Origin: Mycolicibacterium chitae
GTDB taxonomy: Bacteria > Actinomycetota > Actinomycetes > Mycobacteriales > Mycobacteriaceae
Reading direction: 5' to 3'
NCBI RefSeq assembly: GCF_900637205.1
Contig: NZ_LR134355.1
Location: 4,340,001-4,404,000 of the forward strand
DNA length: 64,000 bases
Below the pieces are notes generated by a model. That model ran no database searches. It saw nothing but the letters and a program-made list of their open reading frames with translations, and was not told the DNA's origin. This document shows positions 42,825 to 51,165 of the stretch, in pieces; the stretch's first letter is position 1; the number at the start of each line of letters is the position of its first letter. The position numbers and the translations under genes are program-made.

Positions 42825-43862
42825 CTATGCCCGGCCGTTCACCGCCGCGGGTAACAGCCCTCGCGCCGACAGGATGGTCTCCACCGCATGCCGGGTCGCC
42901 CGACGATAGTTCAGGGCGTAGACGTCGGCCGGCGCGGACACTTCCATGGCCTGCCCCGCCAGCGGCACCTCCTTCGGATCGAGCCCCTCGAGGATCGGGG
43001 TGTCCTCGTCGAACACCGTGGTCTCGATGGCCAGGATCTCGTCAACGCTGCCGCCCTTGAAGTTCCGGTCGGTGGCCACCGCCCAGAAGATCGTGCACTT
43101 GTCGTAGCTGACCGGCGACGGGAAGTCCACCAGGTAGCGCTTACCGATCTCGGGTCCGAAGTCGTAGAGGATGGTCGCCATCCCCGGCGCGTACGAGTGG
43201 TAGTGCATCCACGCGTCTCCGACGTCGGAGAACTCCGAACCGGGAATGCTCTCGTAGAAGAACGAGGCCGTGACCTCCCTACCTTCGCGCTGCACGTTGA
43301 GGTCCGGGATCACCGCGGGCACCTCGCCCATCGACCGGTCGTGGACGAACGGAAAGTGCGCCATGTCCCTGAAGTTCTCGGTCGCGGCCATGAAGCCGCA
43401 CTCGGCGTGGATGGGTTCCGCCGCCCGCCACTCGAGATCCAGGTCCTCGATCTCGGGCGGGTTCGGCAGATCGAACACGGGATCCCCCAGGCACGTCCAC
43501 ACGAATTCGAAACGTTCGATCACGGGGTAGGCCTTGACGGCCGCCTTGGGCGGGATGCGCCCGCCCTCGGCCAGCGACGGGATTCGGTTGCAGACGCCAC
43601 TGACTCCGTCGAATTGCCAGCCGTGGTAGGGACATTGGATGCTGTCACCAACCACCCGACCGTCGGCGAGGTTGCCGCCGCGGTGGATACAACGCCGATC
43701 GGTGACCCGGGCTGCGCCGGACGAGTCCCGGAAGACCACGAGTTTCTGATCGAGCAGTTGGGTGGAGTAGGGGCCGTCGTTGATGTCCTGCGAGCGGGCC
43801 ACCACGAACCAGACATGCTGGTAGGCCTCGCGAAGTTTCTCGGGGCTGAGAATGTCGGTCAT
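42825..43862 (-). CDS. Rieske non-heme iron oxygenase (demethylase/monooxygenase type)
   Basis: 345 residues. Rieske cluster ligands are C58-x-H60 and C77-x2-H80 (RCIHRGG, QCPYHGW). The mononuclear iron site is in ENFRDMAHFPFVH with His169 and His174 and the bridging Asp166. The late FDEDTPILEG motif supplies the usual acidic ligand region. Size and spacing resemble VanA-like single-component oxygenases that demethylate O- or N-methyl groups or hydroxylate small molecules. The start overlaps the NodB-fold hydrolase stop by 4 nt. The substrate is not inferable; neighbours handle N-rich compounds, so an N-demethylase or C-N oxidation is the leading guess. Confidence 0.93.
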   Translation of the reverse strand: MTDILSPEKLREAYQHVWFVVARSQDINDGPYSTQLLDQKLVVFRDSSGAARVTDRRCIHRGGNLADGRVVGDSIQCPYHGWQFDGVSGVCNRIPSLAEGGRIPPKAAVKAYPVIERFEFVWTCLGDPVFDLPNPPEIEDLDLEWRAAEPIHAECGFMAATENFRDMAHFPFVHDRSMGEVPAVIPDLNVQREGREVTASFFYESIPGSEFSDVGDAWMHYHSYAPGMATILYDFGPEIGKRYLVDFPSPVSYDKCTIFWAVATDRNFKGGSVDEILAIETTVFDEDTPILEGLDPKEVPLAGQAMEVSAPADVYALNYRRATRHAVETILSARGLLPAAVNGRA

Positions 43863-44758
43863 GATTCGTTCTCCTTACCTTCGACCGGGCTGAAGACGGG
43901 ACGGGTCAACGTGCGCGGGCGCAGCTGCTGGCGTCGGACGTGAGCTGCGATGTCCGCCATGCTGGCGACCCACACATCGTCCATGGCGCACACCTCGGCA
44001 ATGAAATCGCGCAGGGCGAAGGCCCGCCCCGGGCGCCCGCTCAGGAAGGGATGGTTGGTCAGGATCCAGGCGCCGCCGATGGTACGCATGGCGTTCAGTT
44101 CGGCTCGCCAGAGCTCGATGGTCTTGGCGGGGGTCTCGATGAGCCCCACACCGGAGAAGTCCGGGACAAAGCAGTACTGCTGCCAGTCATCGAGGGCCCA
44201 GCTCACCGGAAGCTCGACCAACGAGTCCGTCTCCCCCACCGCCAGCTCATAGGGATGGTCCGAATCCATCAGGGTCGAGTCGTACTCGAAACCGAACTCG
44301 GCCAGCAGCTTCGGGGAATGCCAGTTCATCTCCCACATGGGGGCGCGGTATCCGCGGGGCCGCACGCCGGCGATATTGGCCAGCGCCTCCAGGCCCCGGG
44401 TCAGGATGCGCCGTTCGGTGTCCTCATCGACCCCGACCAGCGATTCGTGCAGGTAGCCGTGGTGGGCGATCTCGTGGCCCGCCTCCGCGATCGAGCGGAT
44501 GGGCGTCGGGTGTCGCTCCGCGGTGTAGCCCGGGACGAAGAAGGTGGCGTCGACGTCGAGTTCGCCGAGGATGTCGAGCAGCCTGGGCACACCGACCAGC
44601 GGCCCGTACGCCTGGTGCGACATCACGCCCATCCGGTCGGCGAATGCGGGATCCGTTGTGAGCAAGGGCGACTCCGCGTCCACGTCGAAGGTGAACGCCA
44701 CGGCGCAGGACTTTCCGTCCGGCCAGGTGATGGGCTGCGCTGCGGTCAGTTCTGTCAT
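43859..44758 (-). CDS. NodB/PuuE-fold hydrolase (polysaccharide deacetylase superfamily)
   Basis: 299 residues, single domain. The metal/catalytic motifs are TFDVDAES (Asp25, Asp27), AHHGYLHES (His100, His104), and YRAPMWEMN. No signal peptide or membrane anchor, so it acts in the cytosol rather than on cell wall. Cytosolic members of this superfamily include PuuE allantoinases and cyclic-imide hydrolases, which open amide rings. Between a ureohydrolase and an oxygenase this is more plausible than a polysaccharide role. Overlaps of 4 nt with both neighbours indicate tight co-translation. Confidence 0.85.
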   Translation of the reverse strand: MTELTAAQPITWPDGKSCAVAFTFDVDAESPLLTTDPAFADRMGVMSHQAYGPLVGVPRLLDILGELDVDATFFVPGYTAERHPTPIRSIAEAGHEIAHHGYLHESLVGVDEDTERRILTRGLEALANIAGVRPRGYRAPMWEMNWHSPKLLAEFGFEYDSTLMDSDHPYELAVGETDSLVELPVSWALDDWQQYCFVPDFSGVGLIETPAKTIELWRAELNAMRTIGGAWILTNHPFLSGRPGRAFALRDFIAEVCAMDDVWVASMADIAAHVRRQQLRPRTLTRPVFSPVEGKENES

Positions 44759-45717
44759 CGTTGCGCCTTTCTCGCGAATACGGATAGGAATTCCCAGGTG
44801 ACGTTGGCCGCTGCGACGGCGGTGATTTCGGCGTGATCGTAGGCCGGGGACACCTCGACCACGTCGGCGCCGACGAGATTCACGTCCACCAGACCACGGA
44901 TCACCTCGAGCAGTTCCCGGCTCGACATGCCGCCGGCCTCCGGCGTCCCGGTCCCCGGAGCGTGCGCGGGGTCCAGCACATCGATGTCGACAGACACGTA
45001 CACCGGTGAATCGCCGACGCGTTCGCGGATGCGACCAATGATGCCCTGCGCGCCAAGGGCGTCGATGTCAGGGCAGGTGATGCAGGAGAAGCCGAAGTTG
45101 GCATCCTCGACGAGATCGTTCTTGTCGTAGATGGAGCCGCGGACACCGACGTGCACATTCTGGTCGAGCAGCAGTCCTTCCTCATAGGCACGCCGGAACG
45201 GCGAACCGTGGGTGATGTCTGCCCCGTAGTAGCCGTCCCAGGTGTCCAGGTGGGCGTCGAAGTGCACCAACGCCATCGGACCGTGCACCGATGCGGCGGC
45301 CCGCAGGGACGGCAACGCCACGGAGTGATCGCCACCCAGGATCACCGCCTTGGTGCCCTCGGCCAACAGCGCGGCCAGTTCGCCGGCGACCTGATCGACG
45401 GCGGCGGCGATGTCGAACGGGTTGCAGGCGATGTCTCCGGCGTCGGCGAACTGACACACCTCGAACGGCTTGACATCCAAAGCCGGGTTGTACCCGCGGG
45501 TCAGCCGGGACCCCTGCCGAATGGCGTTGGGGCCGAACCGCGCACCGGGACGGTAAGTCACCGCGCTGTCGAAGGGCACACCTACCACCACGACGTCGGC
45601 GTGTTCGACGTCTTCCAACCGCGGCAGTCGGGCAAAGGTGGTCCAACCCGCATAGCGCGGCTGCACCTGCGGGTCGACGGCCCCCACGATGGAGGTTGCT
45701 GACTTGTCTTCGTTCAT
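44755..45717 (-). CDS. agmatinase-family ureohydrolase
   Basis: 320 residues from ATG 45717, with AGAGAGG upstream. The binuclear Mn site is complete: His131 (GGDHS), Asp154, His156, Asp158 (HFDAHLDT), Asp244 and Asp246 (VDIDVLDP). GTGTPEAGG follows, as in agmatinases and guanidino-acid hydrolases. These enzymes cleave guanidino groups to urea and an amine, or formimino groups. No polyamine genes accompany it, so agmatine is not the obvious substrate; guanidinobutyrate, methylguanidine-type or formimino compounds are alternatives. The 4-nt overlap with the NodB-fold gene supports consecutive steps. Confidence 0.92.
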   Translation of the reverse strand: MNEDKSATSIVGAVDPQVQPRYAGWTTFARLPRLEDVEHADVVVVGVPFDSAVTYRPGARFGPNAIRQGSRLTRGYNPALDVKPFEVCQFADAGDIACNPFDIAAAVDQVAGELAALLAEGTKAVILGGDHSVALPSLRAAASVHGPMALVHFDAHLDTWDGYYGADITHGSPFRRAYEEGLLLDQNVHVGVRGSIYDKNDLVEDANFGFSCITCPDIDALGAQGIIGRIRERVGDSPVYVSVDIDVLDPAHAPGTGTPEAGGMSSRELLEVIRGLVDVNLVGADVVEVSPAYDHAEITAVAAANVTWEFLSVFARKAQR

Positions 45718-45730
45718 CGAATGACCTCTC

Positions 45731-46438
45731 TCAAACACGATTTCGGGAGCGCCCGCCATCGGCATTGACAATCTGCCCCACGGCGGCGCCTAACGACGAC
45801 CGGCTCAACACTTCGATCAGATTGGCCACCTGGGCGACCGTGCCCCGGCCGGCTGGTACCGCCGCGGCGGGTTCGGCCACGTCGCAGATCGACCATTCGG
45901 AATCGACACATCCGACTGCGACGGCGTTGACCCCGATACCGAACGGGCCCAAGTCTCGGGTCAGTGTCTTGGTGAGCGCCACCACCCCGCCCGCGGCGGT
46001 CGCGACGGCCGACAACCCGGGACCGCCGACATGCCAGCGCGACGTCGTCAGGACCATCCGACCGGGAGTGCCGCCACCACTGATCGATGCCGCGGCAGCT
46101 TGGGCTACCAGGAAGGTGCCGGTCAGCGCCGAGTCGACGTGCTCCCAGAAATCGGTCATATCGAGGTCCGACACCGCCCCCACGACGGGCAGCGCATGTG
46201 CGGTCACCACGGTGTCTAGACCGGCCAGCAGGTCTGCAGCGTCGGCGACCGCGGATCTGATCTGCCCGGGGTCGGTGAAGTCCGCGACGACGGCGTCGGG
46301 TGGGAGTCGGCAAGCATCCCCACGCGCTTGGCACACCCCGACGACGCGGTCACCGCGCGCCTCGAAGGCCGTCTGCACCGCGGCGCCCAGCATGGTGTCG
46401 GTACCGGTCACCAATACGCGCCGAGAACGGTCCGCCAT
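45731..46438 (-). CDS. SDR-fold protein lacking catalytic residues
   Basis: 235 residues with an overall SDR fold. The cofactor fingerprint is TGTDTMLG instead of TGxxxGIG. NNAG is replaced by TAHALP. The YxxxK position aligns to Val and Ala (LSAVATAAGG before VVALTK). The C-terminal VNAVAVGCVDSEW and QIVNADGG remain. It is probably not an active dehydrogenase alone. Its ATG overlaps the stop of the intact SDR gene (ATGA), suggesting a paired, perhaps heteromeric, enzyme. Such degenerate/intact SDR pairs are known in other catabolic dehydrogenases (for example BbsC/BbsD). Confidence 0.82.
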   Translation of the reverse strand: MADRSRRVLVTGTDTMLGAAVQTAFEARGDRVVGVCQARGDACRLPPDAVVADFTDPGQIRSAVADAADLLAGLDTVVTAHALPVVGAVSDLDMTDFWEHVDSALTGTFLVAQAAAASISGGGTPGRMVLTTSRWHVGGPGLSAVATAAGGVVALTKTLTRDLGPFGIGVNAVAVGCVDSEWSICDVAEPAAAVPAGRGTVAQVANLIEVLSRSSLGAAVGQIVNADGGRSRNRV

Positions 46439-47133
46439 CAGATCACCGTTCCGCTGTTGACGGACAATACTTCTGCGCACAGGTTCAGGTCGTCGCTGAC
46501 CAGCGCCTCCACCAATTCAGCGACCTCCTGGGGCGTGGCGATCCGTCCCGCGGGCAGCGTCTGCAGGAACTCCGGTGCCCGTTCCCAGGAATCGGGGCCG
46601 AGCAGCGGCGTGTCGCACGGTCCGGGCGCCACGGCGTTGATCAGCACGCCGTCGGCAGCCACCTCCACCGCGGCGCTGCGCAATAGGCTCAGGGCCGCGC
46701 CCTTGGCCGCCGCGTAGTGGGCGTCGTTGCTGCCGCCGCCGATCGCCCGCTCCGAGGCGATACCGACGACGCGACCCGTCCCGCGCGCCCGCATCTCCGG
46801 CAGTACGGCTCGCAGGACGTGCATCAATCCCCCGACGTGCACGCGGATCATGCGCGTCCACGCGGTGGGGTCGATCTCGAGGGCCGGAACCTCCTCGTAG
46901 TGCCCCGCGCACACGACGGCCGAGTCGATGGCACCGAACTCGCGGCGGATCTCGTGGACCGCCTCGAGCACCGAAGTCTCGTCGGCGACATCGACGATGA
47001 TCGACAGGTCAGCGTGTTCCGCGGACTCCTGCGAGATCGAGGCGATTCGCCATCCGTTGCCCCGCAGCCGGTTCGCGATCGCCGCGCCGATACCACTGCC
47101 GGCGCCGGTGATCAACGCTGTCCGCCCGGTCAT
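46438..47133 (-). CDS. short-chain dehydrogenase/reductase, intact
   Basis: 231 residues. TGAGSGIG cofactor motif, VCAGHY, catalytic Ser in GIASERAIG and the YAAAK motif are all present. The acidic VDVADETS segment after beta-3 is typical. It likely oxidises an alcohol intermediate of operon A. Overlaps of 4 nt upstream (permease) and 1 nt downstream (degenerate SDR) fix the start and imply coupled translation. Confidence 0.9.
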   Translation of the reverse strand: MTGRTALITGAGSGIGAAIANRLRGNGWRIASISQESAEHADLSIIVDVADETSVLEAVHEIRREFGAIDSAVVCAGHYEEVPALEIDPTAWTRMIRVHVGGLMHVLRAVLPEMRARGTGRVVGIASERAIGGGSNDAHYAAAKGAALSLLRSAAVEVAADGVLINAVAPGPCDTPLLGPDSWERAPEFLQTLPAGRIATPQEVAELVEALVSDDLNLCAEVLSVNSGTVI

Positions 47134-48620
47134 GTCAGCTCACGCTCGACCGGCGCGACCTGTGCCTCGACCTCGACCAGAACCGGATCGTCCTCGTCAT
47201 CGGCGGCGAGCGCACCACCGCGATTCGCGCGGCCGGTCCGGAGGATCAGCACACCCACCACGAGGATCAGTCCCATCACCACGAAGAACGCCCAATTGCT
47301 GTACCAGGAGTCGTAGACGTTGCGCGGCCACACGATGTTCAGGAATTCAAAGCCCGCCCACAGCACGGCCAGGACCGCAACGGGGGTACCGAACTTCCCG
47401 AGGTTCCACGGACCGGGCACCCAGTTGCCCCGCAGGCGCGCAATCAAGCCGGTGATGAGCGGGAACAGGAACGCCAGGTAGTAGCCACCAGCAGTGAACG
47501 TCACGAGCACGGAGTACACATCGGTGGTCGAGATCAGGTAGACCAGGGCGCCGATCACCGCCGTGACCAGGATGGCGGGCACCGGTTGCGCCTCGGTACG
47601 GGAAAGCCGTTTGAGCACAGTCGATCCGGGCAACGCCTCGTCGCGGGCGTAGGCCCAGATGACGCGCGACGCCGAGGCCTGCAGCGCCAGGAAGCTGGCC
47701 AGGAAGCCGATGACGAACAGGAACAGGATGGGCTTGACGGCCGACTCCCCGAGCGCGCTCTTGAGCACGTAGTAGACCGGGTCGGGCTCTTCACCGGAGG
47801 TGATCCGATCGAAGTCCGGCACCGCCAGGGTAACGGCCAGCGAGGCGTAGGCGATCACGATGGCCAGGAACGAGACCGCGAACACCATGGCCTTGGGCAC
47901 ATTTCGGCGCGGATCCTTGACTTCCTCGGCGATCGCGCCGGCACTCTCGAAGCCCAGGATCGACCACCCGGTGAAGGCCAGCGCCGCCAGGAACGGACCC
48001 GCGACGTAGGCCCAGGACCAACCCGTGGCCAGGTCCGGGCCCTGCAGGACGGCGTCGAAGCCATGGTGACGATGGAAGATCAGCAGGTAGGTGCTCAGGC
48101 CCAGCGAGGCGATGATCTCGGCGAGGATGCTGCCGAGCATCAACGCCTTGAGGAAGGCCCGGCCGAGGATGTTCACCCCGGAACCGGCGAGCAGGATCAG
48201 CAGGGCGATGAAGCTCTGCTGGCCGGCGCTGGGATGCTCGATGCCGATCAGCTGGGCCAGGAAGCCGGCGCCGCCGTAGGCCACGGTCGCCATGATGATC
48301 ACCAGCGCCCACATGTACACCCAGCCGGCCAGCCAACCCGCGACGTTGCCGGCCAGTCGCTTGGTCCACTGGTAGATCGAACCCTCCAGCGGCCAGCGGG
48401 ACACCAGTTCGGCAAAGGCCAAGGCGATGATGCACTGTCCGCAGCCGACGATGACAAAGGTCCACCAGAACCCCGGCCCGGCCGTGGCCAGCGACAACCC
48501 GTAGATCCCGTACATGGCGACAATCGGCGAGATGAACGCGAACGCAAAGGCGAAAGCCGACCATAACGAGAACTCGCGCTTCAATTCCGTTGGCGATGAG
48601 TCTGTTTCGATGTCACCCAT
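47130..48620 (-). CDS. APC-superfamily amino-acid/polyamine permease
   Basis: 496 residues with about twelve hydrophobic segments. APC hallmarks are FISPIVAMYGIYGLSLATAG in TM1, PLEGSIYQW in TM3, and GFESAGAIAEEVKDPRRNVPKAM in the TM6-7 loop. The family imports amino acids, GABA, choline-like or polyamine-like amines. Start ATG 48620 is preceded by AAGGAG. First gene of operon A (permease, SDR, SDR-like, ureohydrolase, NodB-fold, Rieske, reductase, PucR2), hence probably the substrate importer. Confidence 0.92.
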   Translation of the reverse strand: MGDIETDSSPTELKREFSLWSAFAFAFAFISPIVAMYGIYGLSLATAGPGFWWTFVIVGCGQCIIALAFAELVSRWPLEGSIYQWTKRLAGNVAGWLAGWVYMWALVIIMATVAYGGAGFLAQLIGIEHPSAGQQSFIALLILLAGSGVNILGRAFLKALMLGSILAEIIASLGLSTYLLIFHRHHGFDAVLQGPDLATGWSWAYVAGPFLAALAFTGWSILGFESAGAIAEEVKDPRRNVPKAMVFAVSFLAIVIAYASLAVTLAVPDFDRITSGEEPDPVYYVLKSALGESAVKPILFLFVIGFLASFLALQASASRVIWAYARDEALPGSTVLKRLSRTEAQPVPAILVTAVIGALVYLISTTDVYSVLVTFTAGGYYLAFLFPLITGLIARLRGNWVPGPWNLGKFGTPVAVLAVLWAGFEFLNIVWPRNVYDSWYSNWAFFVVMGLILVVGVLILRTGRANRGGALAADDEDDPVLVEVEAQVAPVERELT

Positions 48621-48705
48621 GCGGCATCTCCTTCCGTGGCTGGGCAGAATTATGAGCACGGTCACATCAGGGTTGTCGCGTTGTGCGGGCAATCTGGGTG
48701 GGGCG

Positions 48706-48740
48706 TACAGCCGGAGCCTCCTCGGCTGTAGAGGACTACA
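48706..48740. promoter_or_regulatory. nested inverted repeats upstream of operon A
   Basis: TACAGCCG (48706-48713) and CGGCTGTA (48723-48730) are perfect 8-bp arms 9 nt apart. Overlapping them, TGTAG (48727-48731) and CTACA (48736-48740) form a second perfect 5-bp inverted repeat. They lie 86-120 bases upstream of the permease ATG in the spacer divergent from the prenyl synthetase. Good candidate for a dimeric regulator site such as PucR2; assignment is inference. Confidence 0.45.
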
Positions 48741-48780
48741 ACGTCCCCTGCTCCCGGCGACGGGGGCAGGCCGCCGGCCT

Positions 48781-48786
48781 TAGTAT
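48781..48786 (+). promoter_or_regulatory. candidate -10 box (TAGTAT) for leaderless prenyl synthetase
   Basis: TAGTAT ends 6 nt before GTG 48793 and no ribosome site lies between, consistent with a leaderless start. Confidence 0.4.
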
Positions 48787-48792
48787 CGGCCG

Positions 48793-49884
48793 GTGGGCGA
48801 TACGAGCCAACAGGCGTTCCTCGGTGCTGTCGATCAACGCATCGCGGATGCGGTGACCGGCGATCTCGTCGCCGGGCTCGCCGGCATCGACCCGACCCTG
48901 GAGGTGTTCGCCGCGCAGTGCCTGGCAGCGGCCGCCGACGGCGGCAAGCGGCTCCGACCGGCCTTTCTATACGGCGCGTGGCGGGCCTTCGCCCCCGAGG
49001 ACGAACCCAGCTCCGCGGCGATCGGCGTCGCTGCGGCGGTCGAGACGCTACACGCGGCGATCCTGGTCCACGACGACGTGATCGACGCCTCTGACCTACG
49101 ACGAAACCGCCCGTCGGTGCGGGCCGCGCTGGCTGAGCACCATCGCAGCGCCGCGCTGTCGGGGCCCGCGGCGGTGTTCGGTGACCACACCGCCGTATTG
49201 CTCGGCGACCTGTTATGGGGCCTGGCCCAGGACATGCTCGTCGACGCGGTCAAAGCCGTCCCCGGTGCGCACGCCGACGAGGTGACGCGGCACTTCCGCA
49301 CCATGCGCACGGAGGTCATCGCGGGCCAACTACTGGAATTGCGGGGACAGGCCGCCCGCGACTTCGCTGCGGATACGGCGGCGAAGATCGTGCGGTACAA
49401 GACCACCGCGTACACCGTCGCGCGTCCGATGAACCTCGGTTTCGCGCTGGCGAACGCGCCCGAGCATGGCGTCTCCCTCCTGCGGCGGTACGCCGAAGCA
49501 ACCGGCGCGGCGTTCCAGCTTCGCGATGATCTCGCCGACCTGTTCGCCGACACCCAACACAGCGGCAAGCGCAACGGAGACGATGTGCGATCCGCCAAGC
49601 CGACCTTGTTGATGCAACTCGCCCTCGAAGCTGCAGGGCCATCCCAGCGCCAGGTGCTGAGCGCGACGCTGGGACAACCTAACGCCGAGGACGCGCAGAT
49701 CGAAGAGGTAAAGGACATAGTCGTGGCAACCGAGGCCGCGCGATCCGTATGCGCGCGCATCGGCGCCCTGGCCGACGACGCCCGAGAAGCATTGACCGAG
49801 ACCGTCACCGAATATCCGGCAGCCGTGGTCGCGCCCCTCGAGGAGTTGCTGGCCCCGTGCACGGACGTGTCGTTCGTCCCCTAG
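48793..49884 (+). CDS. polyprenyl (geranylgeranyl-type) diphosphate synthase
   Basis: 363 residues. First Asp-rich motif is DDVIDASDLRR (DDxxD) after GGKRLRP. The second is FQLRDDLADLF. KTTAY and KPTLL further fit the trans-prenyltransferase fold. Makes prenyl diphosphates by adding isopentenyl units. Residues before the first Asp motif include small side chains (LHAAILVHDD), suggesting medium to long chain length; exact product not inferable. It stands alone on the plus strand between the two nitrogen operons with no carotenoid or terpene genes nearby. Confidence 0.9.
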   Translation: MGDTSQQAFLGAVDQRIADAVTGDLVAGLAGIDPTLEVFAAQCLAAAADGGKRLRPAFLYGAWRAFAPEDEPSSAAIGVAAAVETLHAAILVHDDVIDASDLRRNRPSVRAALAEHHRSAALSGPAAVFGDHTAVLLGDLLWGLAQDMLVDAVKAVPGAHADEVTRHFRTMRTEVIAGQLLELRGQAARDFAADTAAKIVRYKTTAYTVARPMNLGFALANAPEHGVSLLRRYAEATGAAFQLRDDLADLFADTQHSGKRNGDDVRSAKPTLLMQLALEAAGPSQRQVLSATLGQPNAEDAQIEEVKDIVVATEAARSVCARIGALADDAREALTETVTEYPAAVVAPLEELLAPCTDVSFVP

Positions 49885-49891
49885 GCCAGCC

Positions 49892-50164
49892 CTAGACCGA
49901 AGCGCGGCGGACCCGTCGCCCGAACGGTCGACCGGACCCGCCGATCCCGTCACGCTCCTCCTCGGCCAGGCCGCCCCACGTTCCGTAGTGCTCCGGGAAC
50001 CGCACCGCGTGCTCCCGGCATTGCCGTCGCACCGGGCACCGATCGCAGACCGCCTTCGCGCTGAGTTGCCGGGCCCGCCGGTGCCGGCCCCGTTCCCCGT
50101 CGGGGTGGAAGAACAACAGATCCTGACCTATGCAGGCCGCCTGTTGCTGCCACTCCCAGTTCAT
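49892..50164 (-). CDS. WhiB-family iron-sulfur regulator B
   Basis: 90 residues with cluster Cys C11, C40-x2-C43-x5-C49 and GTWGG at 61-65, then the same basic tail FGRRVRR as WhiB-A. The ATG at 50164 overlaps the glutaminase stop (ATGA), so this regulator is co-translated with glutamine breakdown as the last gene of operon B. Its similarity to WhiB-A suggests a duplication within the island, with shared or antagonistic targets. The family function is transcription control by an iron-sulfur cluster; the signal here is unknown. Confidence 0.92.
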   Translation of the reverse strand: MNWEWQQQAACIGQDLLFFHPDGERGRHRRARQLSAKAVCDRCPVRRQCREHAVRFPEHYGTWGGLAEEERDGIGGSGRPFGRRVRRASV

Positions 50165-51078
50165 TCGATCTCGAGGGTTAGGGCCAGCAGCCGCATCAGC
50201 CGCAGGCCGCCGATGCTGTTGGCGGACTCGTCGAGCGCAGGCCCGTAGATCCCGACCCCGGCCCGACGCGGCACCACCCCGATCATGGCGCCCGAGACGC
50301 CGCACTTGGCCGGGATGCCCACCTCGGTGGCGTAGCGGCCCGAGGCCTCGTACATGCCGCTGAACAACATCAGCCGCCGAACCAGCCGCACGTGCCACGC
50401 CTGCAACAGCCGGCCCCCCAGGTGCACGTCGGCCCCGTCGGCCAACACCCGCCCGGCGTGCGCGAGGTCGACGACATCGACCTCGACGGCACACATCTGG
50501 CAGTAGGCCCACAGCAGTTCCTCGACGTCGCAGGACACCAGGCGCTGGCTGCGTAGGAAGTAGCCCAGCGCCCGATTGCGGTCCGAGAGCGCCAGTTCGG
50601 AGCGCGCGACGGCCTCGTTGACCGCGATCGTCGGATTTCCGGTCAGCGCGCGCAGGAACTCCAGCAGCTCGGCGACCCGCCCCTGCGGCCGGTCACCGGG
50701 CAGCATGTCGACGACCACCAGCGCGCCGGCGTTGACGAACGGATTCACCGGCACGCCGGAACCCCGGATGAACGTCTCCAGCGAGTTGTAGGAGCCGATC
50801 CCCTGATCGCGGCCGACGCGGGCGAAGACGTGCTCCTCACCGCGATAGTGCAGCGCCAGCAGCAGCGTGAAGACCTTCACCACGCTCTGAACGGTGAAGC
50901 GGGCGTGCAGGTTTCCCGCCGTCAGGACGTTCCCGTCGCCCAGATCCACCGCCACGGCCAGCTCGTCGGCGGGCGCCCGACGCAGCTCCGGCAGGTAGGT
51001 CGACACCGCTCCGCCGGCGAGGTGCGGCCGCACCTCGTCGACCAAGGGGGCCAACCAATTCTGTGCAATCACCGTCAT
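50161..51078 (-). CDS. glsA: glutaminase (GlsA family)
   Basis: Hydrolyses glutamine to glutamate and ammonia. 305 residues, serine-dependent beta-lactamase-like fold. The catalytic SxxK motif is FTVQSVVKVFTL. Substrate-binding segments are GSYNSLETF, NPFVNAGAL, NEAVARSE and RNRALGYFL, and the late Gly-rich AKCGVSGAMIGVVP motif is also present. Placed directly after a glutamine-synthetase-family ligase, it may act on glutamine or possibly a gamma-glutamyl amide; the latter is inference. Coupled to WhiB-B. Confidence 0.9.
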   Translation of the reverse strand: MTVIAQNWLAPLVDEVRPHLAGGAVSTYLPELRRAPADELAVAVDLGDGNVLTAGNLHARFTVQSVVKVFTLLLALHYRGEEHVFARVGRDQGIGSYNSLETFIRGSGVPVNPFVNAGALVVVDMLPGDRPQGRVAELLEFLRALTGNPTIAVNEAVARSELALSDRNRALGYFLRSQRLVSCDVEELLWAYCQMCAVEVDVVDLAHAGRVLADGADVHLGGRLLQAWHVRLVRRLMLFSGMYEASGRYATEVGIPAKCGVSGAMIGVVPRRAGVGIYGPALDESANSIGGLRLMRLLALTLEIE

Positions 51079-51165
51079 GATCCACCGTTTCCGTACCGTC
51101 TGTTGACGCCGTCCGGTGCGGCCGAGCTGGCCGTACCGGACGGACTCGACTTCGTGCGAAAGGGC

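Noticed and set aside
43859..44758. NodB-fold gene as a cell-wall polysaccharide deacetylase
   Set aside because: There is no signal peptide or anchor and it is locked in a catabolic operon. A cytosolic amidohydrolase role is better supported, though unproven.
44755..45717. Naming the ureohydrolase speB (agmatinase)
   Set aside because: Motifs fit the family but the substrate loop cannot be assigned by eye and no polyamine genes are adjacent.
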